From contig QYRS01000012.1 of NCBI GenBank assembly GCA_006503535.1, forward strand, positions 186,001 to 250,000: a DNA stretch of 64,000 nucleotides, read 5' to 3'. Made by a program: the position numbers and the translations under genes. Numbering within the stretch: the stretch's first letter is position 1; each line of letters starts with the position of its first letter. Positions 24,104 to 36,390 of the stretch are shown here, one piece after another. Under the pieces are notes generated by a model that was not told the DNA's origin, did no database searches, and saw only the letters and a list, made by a program, of their open reading frames with translations. Source of the DNA: Arthrinium phaeospermum (lineage: Eukaryota > Ascomycota > Sordariomycetes > Amphisphaeriales > Apiosporaceae).

Positions 24104-25615
24104 TCATCGACTCCCTCCCGCACGGCCCTTCGTGTTCTTCTGGACCGACCAAGCTCGCTTAATGTGGATCCCTAGCGACGGTTGCCTCCGAAGATCCGTC
24201 CTCGAATCGTCGTCCGCCGCACCTGTCGCCACAGTGTCCCGCGACGGCCCGGCGCTGATCTCCGTCCGCACGCCCGCCGTCAGGCAGAGCTTGTCCACGT
24301 GGAAGGAGGGCCCCCTTTGGTGTTGGATAGGAGGACCGTATGTCGCCACCGGGGACGTCGGCTGCGAAAACGGCGATGTAGGCGCAGACGTCATCGTCGG
24401 AGATGACTCCAGGATCCCTCCCACCCCGGCACTTTTGCCGGGTGGTGGTTGGTGTTGGAGGTGAGCGGTCGCGCGGCTGGTGCCGAACATGTCGTGCAAC
24501 GTCAGTTCCTCCTCGCTCCCGTCGAGGTTCGTCGTTATCCGCTGCGTCGGGCGCGACTTCGACCGCCCTCCCGTGGACTGGAGCTTGTACGCCTCGCGGC
24601 GCCCGAACTTGGACGGGTGGCTCTGGGCCGTCCGCCCCGAGGACGGCCCGCGCGAGAGGCCCAGCATGGGGGCTACCCGCCGGAGGAGCGGCCGCAGCGT
24701 CATGAGGCAGGGGCAGATGAGGCCGGCGGTCAGCTCGGCAAGGGTCCAGGAGGCCGTGATGGCGGCGGTATAGGTCACGTCCCGGGCGCTCGGCAGGAGC
24801 ACCAGGCGGAGGATGGAGACGACGCAGGCAAAGGAGCCGACGGCGAAGATGCCCAGGGTAGCCACCTTCTGGGCCGTGCCCATGTTGAGCTGCAGGACCA
24901 CGGGGATCGGCAGGATGAGAATGACGAAGTCGGTGACGATGTTGCCAACGCTGGCGACCAGGCCGGTTGAAAAGTTGCAGGTGAAGTTGGGGATCGTCTT
25001 GTCCCAGAAGGCCGCGACCGGGTTGCACGAGAAGGCGAGGAGGCAGATGGAGATGAGGGCCCACAGCACCGAGATGGCCATGATGGCCATGTACGGGATC
25101 TTGTATTCGTCGATGAGGTAGACGAGCCGGTAGTATTGGAAAAGGAGCGTGAGCTTGATGAAGAGCAGGTTGGCGTGGTAGAGCACTTGCGTCGCGTACA
25201 GCAGCTTGAAGAAGGTGACGACAACGTCAAGCCCCGGTAGGTCCCAGCCGTGCGAGCCCATGCCGAAATGTGTTTGCGATATCACTACGGCGCAATTGGC
25301 GTAGACGAAGACCTGTTGGCGCCCATGTCAGAGCGTCCCGCCGTCTGATGGTTCGGGGACAGGGGGTGTTGCGTGGCTTACCAAAGAAACGATAGCGAAT
25401 GCGTCGTCCATACCGACTTCGCCGCGCATGATGTAGCGTCGGGTGTACAGTCTCAGCGACACGGCCAGCGACGATAGGGCGATGCAGAGGCCGGCGACGG
25501 AAAGGGGCAGGCCAGCCATGCTGTCATGAGGCAGACGAGCCCACACAGCCGCCCGCTCCTCGTCGCTCATGCCATCGAGTTCCGGTAGGGTGGGTATTGT
25601 CAACGGCGGCGGCAT
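24104..25615 (-). CDS. Seven-TM fungal rhodopsin-domain (SAT4-like) membrane protein
   Basis: Two exons, 25615-25382 and 25312-24104, joined in phase 0 across a 69-nt intron; 480 residues. The N terminus carries PELDGMSDEERAAVW, then the first membrane helix (LPLSVAGLCIALSSLAVSL), then RLYTRRY...VGMDDAFAIVSL, the helix-2 signature of this family. Further helices follow: a KLTLLFQYYRL loop, the FSCNPVAAFWD segment and LPIPVVLQLNMGTAQKVAT, all typical of the fungal rhodopsin-like domain. The last 170 residues are a Ser/Pro/Arg-rich cytoplasmic tail. Despite the family name there is no evidence for retinal binding. Ligand and role are unknown. A second member lies at 29176-30803. Confidence 0.9.
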
Positions 25616-27716
25616 GGTGCTTTTTTTGCTGCGCCGCAGAGAGTGGGCATTCGGATCTACATAGGATCTGAGTGGCCGGCAGCTGAGAGCAAAGTGAGTA
25701 AGTGATTGGAGTAAGAGAGAGAAAAACAAAACATAAAAAACGAAAAAACAAGCTACAAGAGCATGCATACGTACATGCATGCGACACGTCAAGCTGTTTC
25801 CCAGATTGGGAGCTGGGGAGTTGGGGGGCTGAGCATCTCTCTCTCCCCACGATTCGGAACTGTCGATCCAGGGTGATGCGACGACAGGCTCCACCTCGTG
25901 GGACTTGTTTATGTGAAAAGCAGCGGCTGCCAACATTGCCTGTGCGGGAAATCAGGATGGCACAGGATGGGATGGCGGCTGATGAGGGCTGCAACGTCGG
26001 ACGGGGGAGGCGAGCGACGAGGTCCAATCAAGTGGCCCGGCAGAACAGGACCAACCAGATTAGACCCCGTTCGGGTCGAGATCCGTGGCACCAGCAGCGA
26101 GGGTGGTTCCCTGACAGGCAACCTATTTCCGCGTCGGACCCGATCCCTCCCGGATTGGGCGGCAGGGAATTTGCCCGTCTCGTCACGCCCTTCCTTCAAT
26201 GCGCCATCGTAGATTGCCTGCTGCACAAAACGGCGGGCAGGGCAGAAGGCAGGGCAGTAAGTACAGGGGGTCGGCTAAGCGAGCCTGGGTGGGCGCTTGT
26301 GGGCACTAATTATGCCAGGAAAATCCAACGCCCTAAAGCCACGCTGCCTCGGACTATTAATGCCGGCCAACCCTGCTGCCCAGTAGTCTATTTGGCTTCC
26401 ATCCAATTCTTGATTTTCCATGTCAAAGTCTTGACACTTTGACAACAACAGATTATACCGCCGCCGGCCTGACAGCTGATGATTCCCATTGACGCCGGGG
26501 AACTGGTTGTGTTTTAGCCCCATCTTTTGAGTTTCGCCGACACGGCCACCAACATGGAACCATGATGGTGCGGTGTCTCATGCAACGAAAGCGAGAAACG
26601 GCCACTGACTCGCGCCACGGCCGGCGGCCGACGAACTACTGCAGGGTATTTCATTCGCTGCCAGCCTACGCTTGAATCAGAAAAACATCGGTGTTCCGCG
26701 GCCCCTAGGGCGCATACAGTATAGGCTGTACAAGTACGAAACAATGATTGCCGTCTCGAAGCTCGCCTAAAAGCCGCACTCAAATCCTCTTGTTCGGAAA
26801 TTACCAGTTCGTTGCATCAAGCTTCACTACCAGACCAACTGGTAGCGCGGGTGACCTCCGACAGCAGCGCAGCACACATTCACTCCTGCTTACTACACCG
26901 GCCTGTGTTAAATCACTGGCAGTGGCGGCAATGAGGGCCCGTCTGCTATTTCTTCGCTGATTATGTAATTTGTATCACAGATTTGCTCCTCTTCCCCCTA
27001 TTGACTGCCAAATACATCAGATTGCAAATACTCGTCATCCGCATGCGGAGCCGATTGGTACCTGACCGGCCGAGCATCCAATGTTTGTGTTGGCCCGATC
27101 TCTGTCGCTATGTAAAAGCACACTGAACAGCATCGCAAGTGTGACATAGACGTCCTGAACTAATAGATTCTATATTGCAGATACCCAGAAGATGGAAGTC
27201 TGTCGCATTGTGTACATATCCCGCTATACCGCACGGGTAGTTGGGGCTTAGATAGTGGCCGTTGTCCCGCTGCTGGAAGGCGGAGAGAACTTTCGTCGCT
27301 GTTCGGGGTAAAATTTGGAGGGATAAAACATATGTACGTGTTGTGTAGCTATACTAGACTGGTTTGTATTGGGTTAGGTGAGTTACGAAGAAGAGTTTCT
27401 GGCATCAGATAGGGCTGATCTCTTTGTGTGCGACCGCACGCTGCCCGATCCGGCAAAGCCAAGATGAGACTATTTGCTTTTCTTACCACCCTTCGCTCTA
27501 GACCTGATCCGTACTATACGGAATCCCACGCGGGGTATACCCACTCTCCATATGCAGGCTTCGTCAAGAGCTCATTGTGAAGACACTATAATAATGCCGC
27601 ACCCATTCTTGGTAGCCTGAGTGACCAGCAAGCACCATGACATCGACCTTGAGCTGATCGTTCCATCCCTATCTTTGCAACCAAGCCACACGTCACACCA
27701 CTAAGACCCATTCACC
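25616..27716. other. Intergenic stretch, no supported gene
   Basis: Divergent spacer between the membrane protein and the methyltransferase gene. The longest frame (25702-26442, plus) has no motif and crosses the likely promoter of the minus-strand gene, so it is not called. Confidence 0.5.
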
Positions 27717-29034
27717 ATGCACCGAGACACGGTAGTAGACTCACTGCTCCAGGACATCTCACAGTTGGGAGAAGCATACCAGAATGGCGAGCAGGGTTCA
27801 CGAGAGCGACTTATGAGTAGCTGCCAGTCCCTCTTCTCGACCCTCATCCTGCCGGCCGAGAGCATGCTGATGACGCAATGGGCCTATCCCACTCACAACG
27901 CCGTCATCAGGCTGGGTCTTGACATCCGTCTGTTCGAAGCACTGCAAGGAGATGGTCCCGACCGTGAGTGCCACATCGAGGAAGGCGGCGCGCCCCAGTC
28001 CCAGTCGACATCCTCCATCGCCGCGCGGACCAACCCTAAGACGGAGCCGGCGCTCGTGGGCCGCATGCTGCGACACCTGGCCGCCATGGGGACGGTGCAC
28101 GAGACGGGACCGGACGCCTTCGCGCCCACTCCTTTCGCGCGCGCCCTGACGCGCGACGACTTTCGGGACTCGGTCCTCTTCATCCAGGACGACTACCAGC
28201 CCTGCCTCAGCCAGTGGCCGGACTTCTTCCGCGCCGACGGCTACGCGGCGCCGGCGTCCAGCCTCGACACGCCCTTTACGCACGCCAACGGCTGCGGGGG
28301 CCGGCTGAACATGTTCGAGTTCTTCGGCGCGCAGGCGCCTCGCATGGGCAAGCGGTTCGCCGGGATGATGGGCGTATGGAGCCGCGACCGGCCCAAGTGG
28401 TTCGAGGACGGGTACTATCCGGTGCGGGCGCGGCTGGTGGAGGGCGCTAGTCGGGGGGTTGAAGCGGGGTTGGAGGACGACGTGTTCCTGGTCGATGTCG
28501 GCGGTGGGTCTGGGCACGATCTGCAGCAGCTGCTGGAGACGTTCCACCGCGAGATCCCCGGAAAGCTTATCCTGCAAGATCGGCCGGAGATCGTCGAGAT
28601 TGCTGATCCGGTTGCTGGCATTGAGAAAATGAGCCATGACTTTCTGACGGAACAGCCGATCAAAGGTGATGCCATGCTGCTTTCCTTATACCGTGCATCA
28701 AGTACTGACAACGAGCTGTTTCCCAGGCGCCCGAGCGTATTATTTGCACTCCATCATCCAGGACTGGGATGACAAAACCAACATCAAGATTCTTCAGTCC
28801 CTTGTCCCGGCCATGAAGAAAGGCTACTCCAAGATCCTGATCAACGACTATGTGATCCCCAACGAGGGCGCACACTGGCTCCAGACGTCTCTTGACTGTG
28901 AGCTGATGAGCACCCTGGGCGCGAGACATCGGACTGAGGCTGAAATGCGCCACATGATCGGAGAAGCAGGGTTGACGGTTGTTGCTATTTTCCGCCATCC
29001 ACTGAGCTTGGATTGCATCGTTGAGGTCGAGTGA
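27717..29034 (+). CDS. SAM-dependent O-methyltransferase, secondary-metabolism type
   Basis: Two exons, 27717-28665 and 28727-29034, joined through a split Gly codon across a 61-nt intron with a non-consensus GTGATG donor, TACTGAC branch and TTCCCAG acceptor; 418 residues, usual for fungal class II OMTs (sterigmatocystin OMT relatives). Residues 55-140 form the dimerisation/winged-helix part. The SAM-binding motif I is VFLVDVGGGSGHD (256-268), followed by LILQDRPEIV and the catalytic-loop region YYLHSIIQDWDD. In most relatives the last motif reads HDW with a catalytic His; here it is Gln328-Asp-Trp. The substrate is unknown. The neighbouring rhodopsin-type membrane proteins do not by themselves define a biosynthetic cluster. 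Confidence 0.9.
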
Positions 29035-29175
29035 TAAAGCATGACCCAAAATTGGTATGAATGTCTTTCAAGACAGCAAGGTGGTATATCGTATCATGTT
29101 TTTGAAAGAAGCTTATAGGTTCTCCGGGTATTCTGTCCCCTGTTTTGCCCGCTGGCATAAAACACACCGATCATC

Positions 29176-30803
29176 TCAGTCATACGTGACCCTGACAGAA
29201 GTAGTCTGTATAATAATGGCCTTCTCACTATCCCCATCATCATGACCCCCTTCCTCGCGTCCCAAGTCGGATTCAACGACGACGGCGAAGCGACGCCGGC
29301 CTCCGCCTTGGCCGTGTTGCCGTAGTTGCCGTCCAGGGGCGACGGCGAGCGGCCGATGGAGCTCAGCTCGTTCTCGCCCTCGAACCGCTCGTACGGGTCC
29401 CGGGGGCCGAAGGTCTGGCGCCTGGCGCTGCGGGTCGTCCCCGAGGCGTAGCCCCGCATGTAATAGGCCGAGGCGCCCTGCCCGGTCCGCCCCTTGGACC
29501 CGTCCGAGGGGTAGCCCATGACCTTGGGCGCGACGTGGCGGAAGAAGCGGCGGAGGGTGGTCATGTTGCCGCAGATGACCAAGAGGTTCGCCTCGATGAC
29601 ACTGGCTCAATGAAGTGGTTAGCAATTAAACTAGAAAGCGAGACATGTAATTAACAATCGGTAACGTAGTAGGAATACGCACATCCACATGGTGGCAAAG
29701 GAGATGGCCCAGGTCTGATCTGGGTCAGTGAGCATCCCGGGGAGGATAGCGGTTCGAATGATGGACGTGACCACGGTTCTGTTTCCAAGTAATTCAGCAA
29801 GCTGTTTCGAGCATTTCGAACTACTGAAGACTTACGTGGAGCCGATGGCAAAGACGAAGAAAAGCCCGATCTTCTGCATCTTGGGCATGTGCAACTTGAC
29901 CACGAGAGGGATCGGCAACACAAACAGAATGACATCGGAGATGATGTTGGCAACAGCCGTGGCAATATATAGCGCGGCCTGGTTGATGCATTTCCCTTCC
30001 GTCTCCAGGACGTTCCAGCTCCGGCTCATCGGATCGCAGGAGAAGAGGAAGCTGAAGAACAGGCCGATCGTGTAGGACGCGATGAGGGCCATGGTCGCTG
30101 CCACGCAGTATTGAAACGATCTTTGGGGCGAGAGGCGGATGTAGACCACGAGCAGAGACAGCTTGGCAAAGCTACCTGTGAGAGTGTAGATGATGGCGGC
30201 TACCCAGACAGCCTGAGATTCATATAAGAACGATTAGGGTCGTGGGGATAGGAATAGGATTGCAGCTGTATAGACTTACCAGCATGAATTGGTTGAACTG
30301 ATCAACGGATATCTCGTAATAGTGAACACCGCCGACTCCCTCAAAAAATATGTCTTTAACGCTGTTAAAGACCGAACGGCTTGAGAGTTATGCAGTGAGG
30401 AGATCAACGTACAGATGCAGAGGAGCTGGGTCGCTAGCCCTGTGAGCTAATCGTGATACCAATCTCCTGTCAGTTTTGTTCGCGTCTCTGGTATGAATGA
30501 GCGAAGTCGTACCCATGCAAGCAGAATGAAGACTGTATACGCCCTTGTTAGCTTTGACCGTCACGATGATCTCCGATGTATATGCAGGTATTGGAACGTA
30601 CCATCATCCAGCTGGAAACTCTTGACGATGTGAAGCTTGGTATAGAACCGCTGCGCCAGGAAGATGAGCGCCAAGAAGTTGCCGACGCCGAAACACCAAT
30701 ATGTCTGGATATCTGCCCGTCTCTGCGGGTGCTCGAAGTCGACAACGTAGTCGTCCGGTGGCTTCCCGAGGGTGATGACTTCTTGAGCCCGAGTCACCAA
30801 CAT
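29176..30803 (-). CDS. Fungal rhodopsin-domain membrane protein, C-terminal frame break
   Basis: Best exon model: 30803-30602, 30532-30513, 30446-30413, 30353-30280, 30212-29836, 29778-29683 and 29601 to the end. Joining these gives the family hallmarks KSFQLDDVFILLAW, LATQLLCI, GVGGVHYYEI, KLSLLVVYIRLSPQ, FSCDPMSRSW and LPIPLVVKLHMPKMQKIG. Exons 2 and 3 are only 20 and 34 nt. In the last exon the frame entering from exon 7 runs to 29094, but the typical family C terminus (DSEKAIIIQTTSV) is in another frame ending at 29176. One base appears missing near the C5 run at 29246-29250, or a very short intron is present. Function unknown. Confidence 0.75.
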
Positions 30804-32920
30804 GGCGCTAGAATTCGAGCCGTTCGTCAAGTTTAGGCCCGGTGGCGTTTGGGGATGGGCGGGGATGGACCTGGCGGGAGATCGTCGTGTCGGTCAACGG
30901 GCGACCGGCGGTGTATCAATGACTATTGCTTGGAACCAAACGTCCAAAAAGCAAAAGGGAGGGAAAACGGAAGAAGGCAAAGCACAGTTATGATAGAGAG
31001 TTGTCTGGATCAACATGCCTGTTGATTAATCGAACCCGTAGTATTGAAACAGCCCTGTGCATATGACACACCCCTAACAAGAGATATCAATGCCAAATCG
31101 CCTTACAACTCGGAGAGGCAGTAGAAGGAATGTAACCCTGGTGAAAGGCCGAGGCCTGACTACTGGCCTGACTTGGTGCGTACGCTCAAGATCGTTCTCG
31201 GGCCTGTACTCTGCTTGGCGAGATGACTTTCGCTAATTATAACAGCGGGTTCTGCAGCGGGTGCGGGGGATTGATCTCGGACTTGTTGACTTGCGTACCC
31301 ACTCCGAGAACTGCATTAGGATGCCATTGTCACACCCATATGCGTCTAATATCAGCAAGGGCAAGGATCTGACCGAGCAACATTCAAGCCGGTGAAAGCT
31401 CAGCATGTACTAAAGCCATTGTATGTATTGGAAATGCCAAGATTCACGGCTATCAACTTGTTTTCTCTGTTGCTATTGCTGCTATTCAATTCAGCCAAAA
31501 TCAAATTCTAAGGGGTTTCAACAAACAATCTACACTCGATATAATGTAGAACTAAGAGGGAAAGTTGTACCGAAATTTCTGCATCTGCTTTCACCCAGTT
31601 CTTCTGCCCAAGTAGGATGATGTAGACCGACAGTGTCGCTTATCTGGAATGTCAAAATATGGTTGAATCCTAAGAGTTATTACCATACTTGGTGTAGTAA
31701 CTAGGATCCTGGTCTCATTTCCCTCATCAAGTTGGCGCGGCGCAACAAGCACAAGAATGTGCCCCTGAGACTCTGGTTTGTGATTGGCTTGAAGCACATG
31801 TGATAGTGATGAACCTGCTTCTCAAACATCATGCTCGAAGTGGTAGAGGCAACAGTGGGACAAGGTAGTGACCGGCGGGAACAGGAGCTTTGGGGATGCT
31901 CGGATGTCAGGGCAGACGGGGAGAGGGCACAGTCCAGTGACGATCCGGGCCGACGGCGAGTTAGGAGAAGGCGCTATACCCCACAGATTGCGGCACAGGC
32001 GGGTCGGTCCACCCCCATAGTCCCCTTGGAGCACTCGGGTCACCCTCTATCCAACCTTGTTCCACACCGGTCAGGTGATTCTTTGGAGAGGTGCATTGTC
32101 CTGCCAGTTGTACCTAGTCCCTGAGAATTGGCAGCTGCAGGAACAGGGGGCCGAAGCAACCCCTGCTTTAGTGGTGCAACCCTGCGGGCCAAGACTACAG
32201 AAATATCATAGCTTTCTCTGCCTTACGGCTGGAATGCTACTTCAGTCCCTCTCGTGGCAGAGCTATTGAGCGATGGACCATGCAAAGTATGGGCATCTGA
32301 TCGAGTCGGTGCGTCCGGGGATTACATTCCGCCCTGGCTCGTTGTACGCGCCCCCTTGTACGTCAAACACACATTGCTCCAATTGGAAGCCCACCGCGGA
32401 TATCTGCATCGAGCCGGTGATATCTATCGCCCGACGTCTGGCTATAGTATCAATTGCTCGAGGTCATGGCATACTGGGAGTATTGAGCATTTGAAGGCCT
32501 AGACCTTGGGGATGGCTTCAGAAACCCACCCCGAGTCTCCTCCAGTGCCACTATAGCTTACGCCAAGAATGACGTCTGACTCGCGGAACATATGCCAACC
32601 ACCACGCCAATGACACCTCAAATCCCAATCCAGCAACATGGTCCCCCATTGGCCCCATCGGCCGTGGCTGCGCTCCATTAATCAGGTAGTGAGAGCGGAT
32701 TGGTCGTCATGCAGCTTTGATTGCCTAGCGTTGCAGTAGACCGCAAGCCGTACGTCGGTAAGCTACATTCGCTTGATAAAATGCTGCGTCCCCGCGGCGT
32801 AGGTTCAGTTGTTGATCCCCGCCGATCGCTACTGTCGCTCGCCTACCCTCCTTTTGTACGCTCCTCCTCCGATCGACGCTATCATTAAAGGGAAATTTTC
32901 TTTTCTCCCGTCCTGTCGCT
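30804..32920. other. Intergenic stretch, no supported gene
   Basis: 2.1 kb divergent spacer. No frame shows a domain, signal peptide or consistent splicing. A pyrimidine-rich leader precedes 32921. Confidence 0.55.
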
Positions 32921-34754
32921 ATGAAGTCAAACCAAGCTTTGCGTGCAGCTTTTGCCGTCACCATGCAGGCTGCCGTCTCCCTCTCTGCCCCGGCCACCCC
33001 AGCAGCCAATGCGTAAGTTTTTCCCCCCCCCGGTTACACTTTGGACTTTGAAGCTCTCATTTGGAACACTCGTCTGATTCAATTACTGTTCGTTGTAATG
33101 TAGTGCAATGCTCTGAAAGAAAGCTCCCTCGGGGATCGAGTCTTCCTCCCCGATGGCGCAGCTTACACCGAGAGGCTGGACACGTACTGGTCCGTCAGCG
33201 CCGCCCTGGAGCCGTGGTGCATGGTCATGCCTGCCAACGCCGAGGAGGCGTCCGAAGTCATCAAGATCCTCGCCAAGAACGAGTGCCCCTTCGGCATCCG
33301 AGGTGGTGGTCACGGCGCCGACGCTTACTCCAACGGCATTGACGAGGGTGTCACCATCGACCTTGGTAGGTTACCTATATCATTCACTTACCCCGCCTTC
33401 TGCTATATACCATGACTTACACCACCAAACCCCCTAGGTCTCATGAACGCGACCACCTACGACGCCGACCGCAAGATCGTCTCGATCCAGCCCGGCACGC
33501 ACTGGCAGCCCGTGTACGACACCCTGTCCCCGCTCGGCGTCACCGTGACGGGCGGACGCGGCGGCACCGTCGGCGCCTCCGGCTTCATCTCGGGCGGCGG
33601 CAACTCCTTCCACTCGGCGTCGCACGGCTTCGCCGCCGACAACGTCCAGAACTTCGAGGTCGTCCTAGGCGACGGCCGCATCGTCAACGCCAACGCCGAG
33701 GAGAACGCCGACCTCTGGCAGGCGATGAAGGGCGGGTCCGGCAACTTCGGCCTGATTACGCGCTACGACATGTTCGCCATCGAGTTCCCGGACCCGTCCT
33801 CCACGGATATTGTAAGTCGCATCACCAAACGACCTCTTGTAAATGGCCGTTACTGACAATCATCTCACTAGTGGGGTGGTATCGTCATCTACGACGTCGC
33901 CGAGCAGGAGGCCGTCATCGACAGCTACGTCAAGTTTGCCGAGAACAGCGGCAAGGACCAGAACAGCACCTCGATCGTCTACTGGGGCTACATCCCCGCG
34001 CTTGGCGGCATGATGCTGAACGTGGCCCTGGAGAACACCGTCAACGAGGTCGCGCCCGCGGCTTTCGACGATTACCTCAAGACCCCCGGCATCATCTCCA
34101 AGACGCTGCGCTCTGCGCCCATGGCCGAGATCACCATGGAGCTCGGCTCGGGTCAGCCCGCTGGATTCCGGTAAGAATACACCAACGAGGGTCGCGACAT
34201 GACTGAAACTGACTTCATCTTCCCGCAGCAACATCTGGTACACGGGCGCCTACGACAACGACGCGCGCATCATCAAGTTCGCCGTCGAGAAGCACGCCTC
34301 CATGGTCGCCGAGCTCGAAAAGGTCATGTCGGCGGACAGCGGCTTCAACACGCTCTGCATGTTCCAGCCCATCTCGCCCAACATGGTGCAGCACGGCCTC
34401 GAGCGGGGCGGCAACATCATGGGCCTCGAGGAGCACGTCTTCGGCAACGCCGAGGGCAGCGGGCCCGGCAAGACGGGCGTCATGTTCCTGGCCACCTTCG
34501 CCGTCAAGGGCGCCGAGAACGAGCAGAAGGCCGCCCCGCTCGTGCGGGACTGGCAGGACTCGATCGACGCCTACGCCGACTCCCTGGGCGTCAACTGGAA
34601 CTGGCGCTTCCTCAACTACGCCAACCACAACCAGAACCCGCTCGCCTCCTTTGGCGATAGGGCCATTGCCAAGATGCGCGCCGTCTCGGCCAAGTACGAT
34701 CCCGACCAGGTCTTCCAGAAGCTGCGGAGGACGGGTCACAAGATTCCGGTTTAG
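32921..34754 (+). CDS. Secreted FAD-linked oxidase, berberine-bridge-enzyme type
   Basis: Exons 32921-33012, 33104-33365, 33438-33811, 33872-34170 and 34229-34754. The last three introns (72, 60 and 58 nt) join cleanly. Exon 1 encodes a signal-peptide-like start. The FAD-binding PP-loop region has GIRGGGHGADAYSNG, whose His is the probable covalent flavin site, followed by GGRGGTVGASGFISGGGNS and the C-terminal BBE segment with NYANHNQNP and KYDPDQVFQKL. Enzymes of this family perform two-electron oxidations, often in secondary metabolism. At the first junction the canonical GTAAGT donor leaves two bases, while exon 2 (starting CNALKESS) needs none, so one base is missing from exon 1 or an atypical splice is used. 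A downstream acceptor at 33121 would restore the frame but loses conserved residues. Confidence 0.88.
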
Positions 34755-35662
34755 GTTACTTGAGATCTGTTCGTGCTTGATTAACCAATAATAACGCCTT
34801 ATCATGGTAGATGAATATGAGATATTACAATAATTCGTAGTCCAAAGTTTGCTACCCGAAACCCGGCATAGTAAGCCGACATATGACTGTTTGGTGCCTG
34901 ATGATTCGGGTGTCAGCAGAAGGAGCCGTTTCATCTTGGCCATTCGAAAATGCGTATGTTTAACATGTTCGTGTAATGGCCCGGCCCCCACGTGAATCTC
35001 CAGTGACCTATAAGGACGGGGTTTGGTTTTTGTTGGTATTACTTCACCTGCGTTGATCATCTTATAGATCATCTGTCTTCCAGCACCACAGACCATCAAA
35101 GGAATGTTTGCGTATGGCGGGTGTGAGCTTACGTGAGGTCTCGGGAATAGACCCCTCAATGCTTACGGCCGAGAGGCGATCACGCCGACTTATGGTAGTA
35201 CTGGTCCAAGCCGTCGACTTATCCCCAAGTCAGTACGACCCGGACCCCACACCCCACACTGATCATGCAAGACATAAATCACGAGAAGAGTTCTTCAAGG
35301 AGCGCCTTGGAAGGAGTTTGGGATACTCGTGAGAGTATACCAAGACTCGATGTACGACGATGGGCAAAACAGGACTCTAGCCCCCCCTAGGCTGGAATAC
35401 ACGACCCACGAGATCATTGAAACCTGTATCACCAAGGTTGGCGGAGCACAAGTCTCTTCTCACCTTCCCAGAGTATGCAAGGAAGGTGTAGTTTGAAGCT
35501 ACCGAGACGCCTATAAGATGACCACGTCGTCGCTCTCTGTAAAGGCTCTCGAATGAATTTGACAAACACACTTACCCAAAATTCAAGTTAACAGATACGC
35601 CGACTCATACTACCTACACAAACAGCAACTACTAGCCCCTTAGCTGAAGTAAGGCGCTTACG
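34755..35662. other. Intergenic region
   Basis: Spacer between two plus-strand genes; no motif-bearing frame. Confidence 0.5.
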
Positions 35663-36208
35663 ATGCAGCTTTCCAAGCTTGCCCTCAGCGCCGTGGTCAT
35701 TGCCGCTTCCATCGTGAGCAGCATGCCATCTCCAGGTCAACATGGCGATGCCCAAAGCCTCGGCATCAGGGACGATGACCCCGTTCCAGCCTCCGGGGTA
35801 CGTGCTTCCAATCCGGGCCCGGTTCTACGCGACATGGCATAATAGCTAACGTTGCGATGTCACAGAAATGCAACGGCTTCAGCTGCTACTACATGCTTCA
35901 GAATCTCGATTGTCGCTACGAAACGAGCGTAAGTTTGTACCTGTCATCCCTTTACCGGTTTCATCTTTGCAGAGTGGCCGCTTGCTGACATGACATCTTT
36001 TGCAGTGCGTAAGGGTTTCCCCATCCAACACCTGCTTTATTTTCCCATGTCTCCGTGTGGGCGATGATGCTACCACACGATGTTGCTTTGCTAACCATTG
36101 GTGTACGTTCAGGCCAAGAGCAGGGGCGGCGGCGACGGGAAGCGCTGCGACGTTTACGACTTTGGTGTGACGGGGAAGGAAGCCTACGCCATCTGCCCCG
36201 GCCATTAG
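35663..36208 (+). CDS. Small secreted cysteine-rich protein with a 3-nt microexon
   Basis: Proposed exons: 35663-35797, 35866-35928, 36005-36007 and 36113-36208, all phase 0, giving 98 residues. The first 17-20 residues form a signal peptide (MQLSKLALSAVVIAASIVSS). The mature part has KCNGFSCYYM, LDCRYETS and later KRCDVYDF and AICPGH. The third exon is a single TGC (Cys) between a GCTGAC-branch/TTTTGCAG acceptor and a GTAAGG donor followed by its own GCTAAC branch and TTCAG acceptor. With it the mature protein has six cysteines; without it five. No family was recognised; size and Cys content fit an effector or antimicrobial-like secreted protein. Skipping the microexon is the main alternative. 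Confidence 0.7.
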
Positions 36209-36390
36209 ACCAGAGGAGGTGATGTCCGGGAAACCCGGTTCTCTACATTGCAGTGATGGACAGATGCTCAGGGACCCAAGGTCGAAAAAGATTATTTCCG
36301 CACCCTTGTTCGCTCTCTATCACATTCTAGCCCCAACAAATACACATGCCTGACATGGCCTGTGTTAGAAACAGAAATAAATGATGGGTA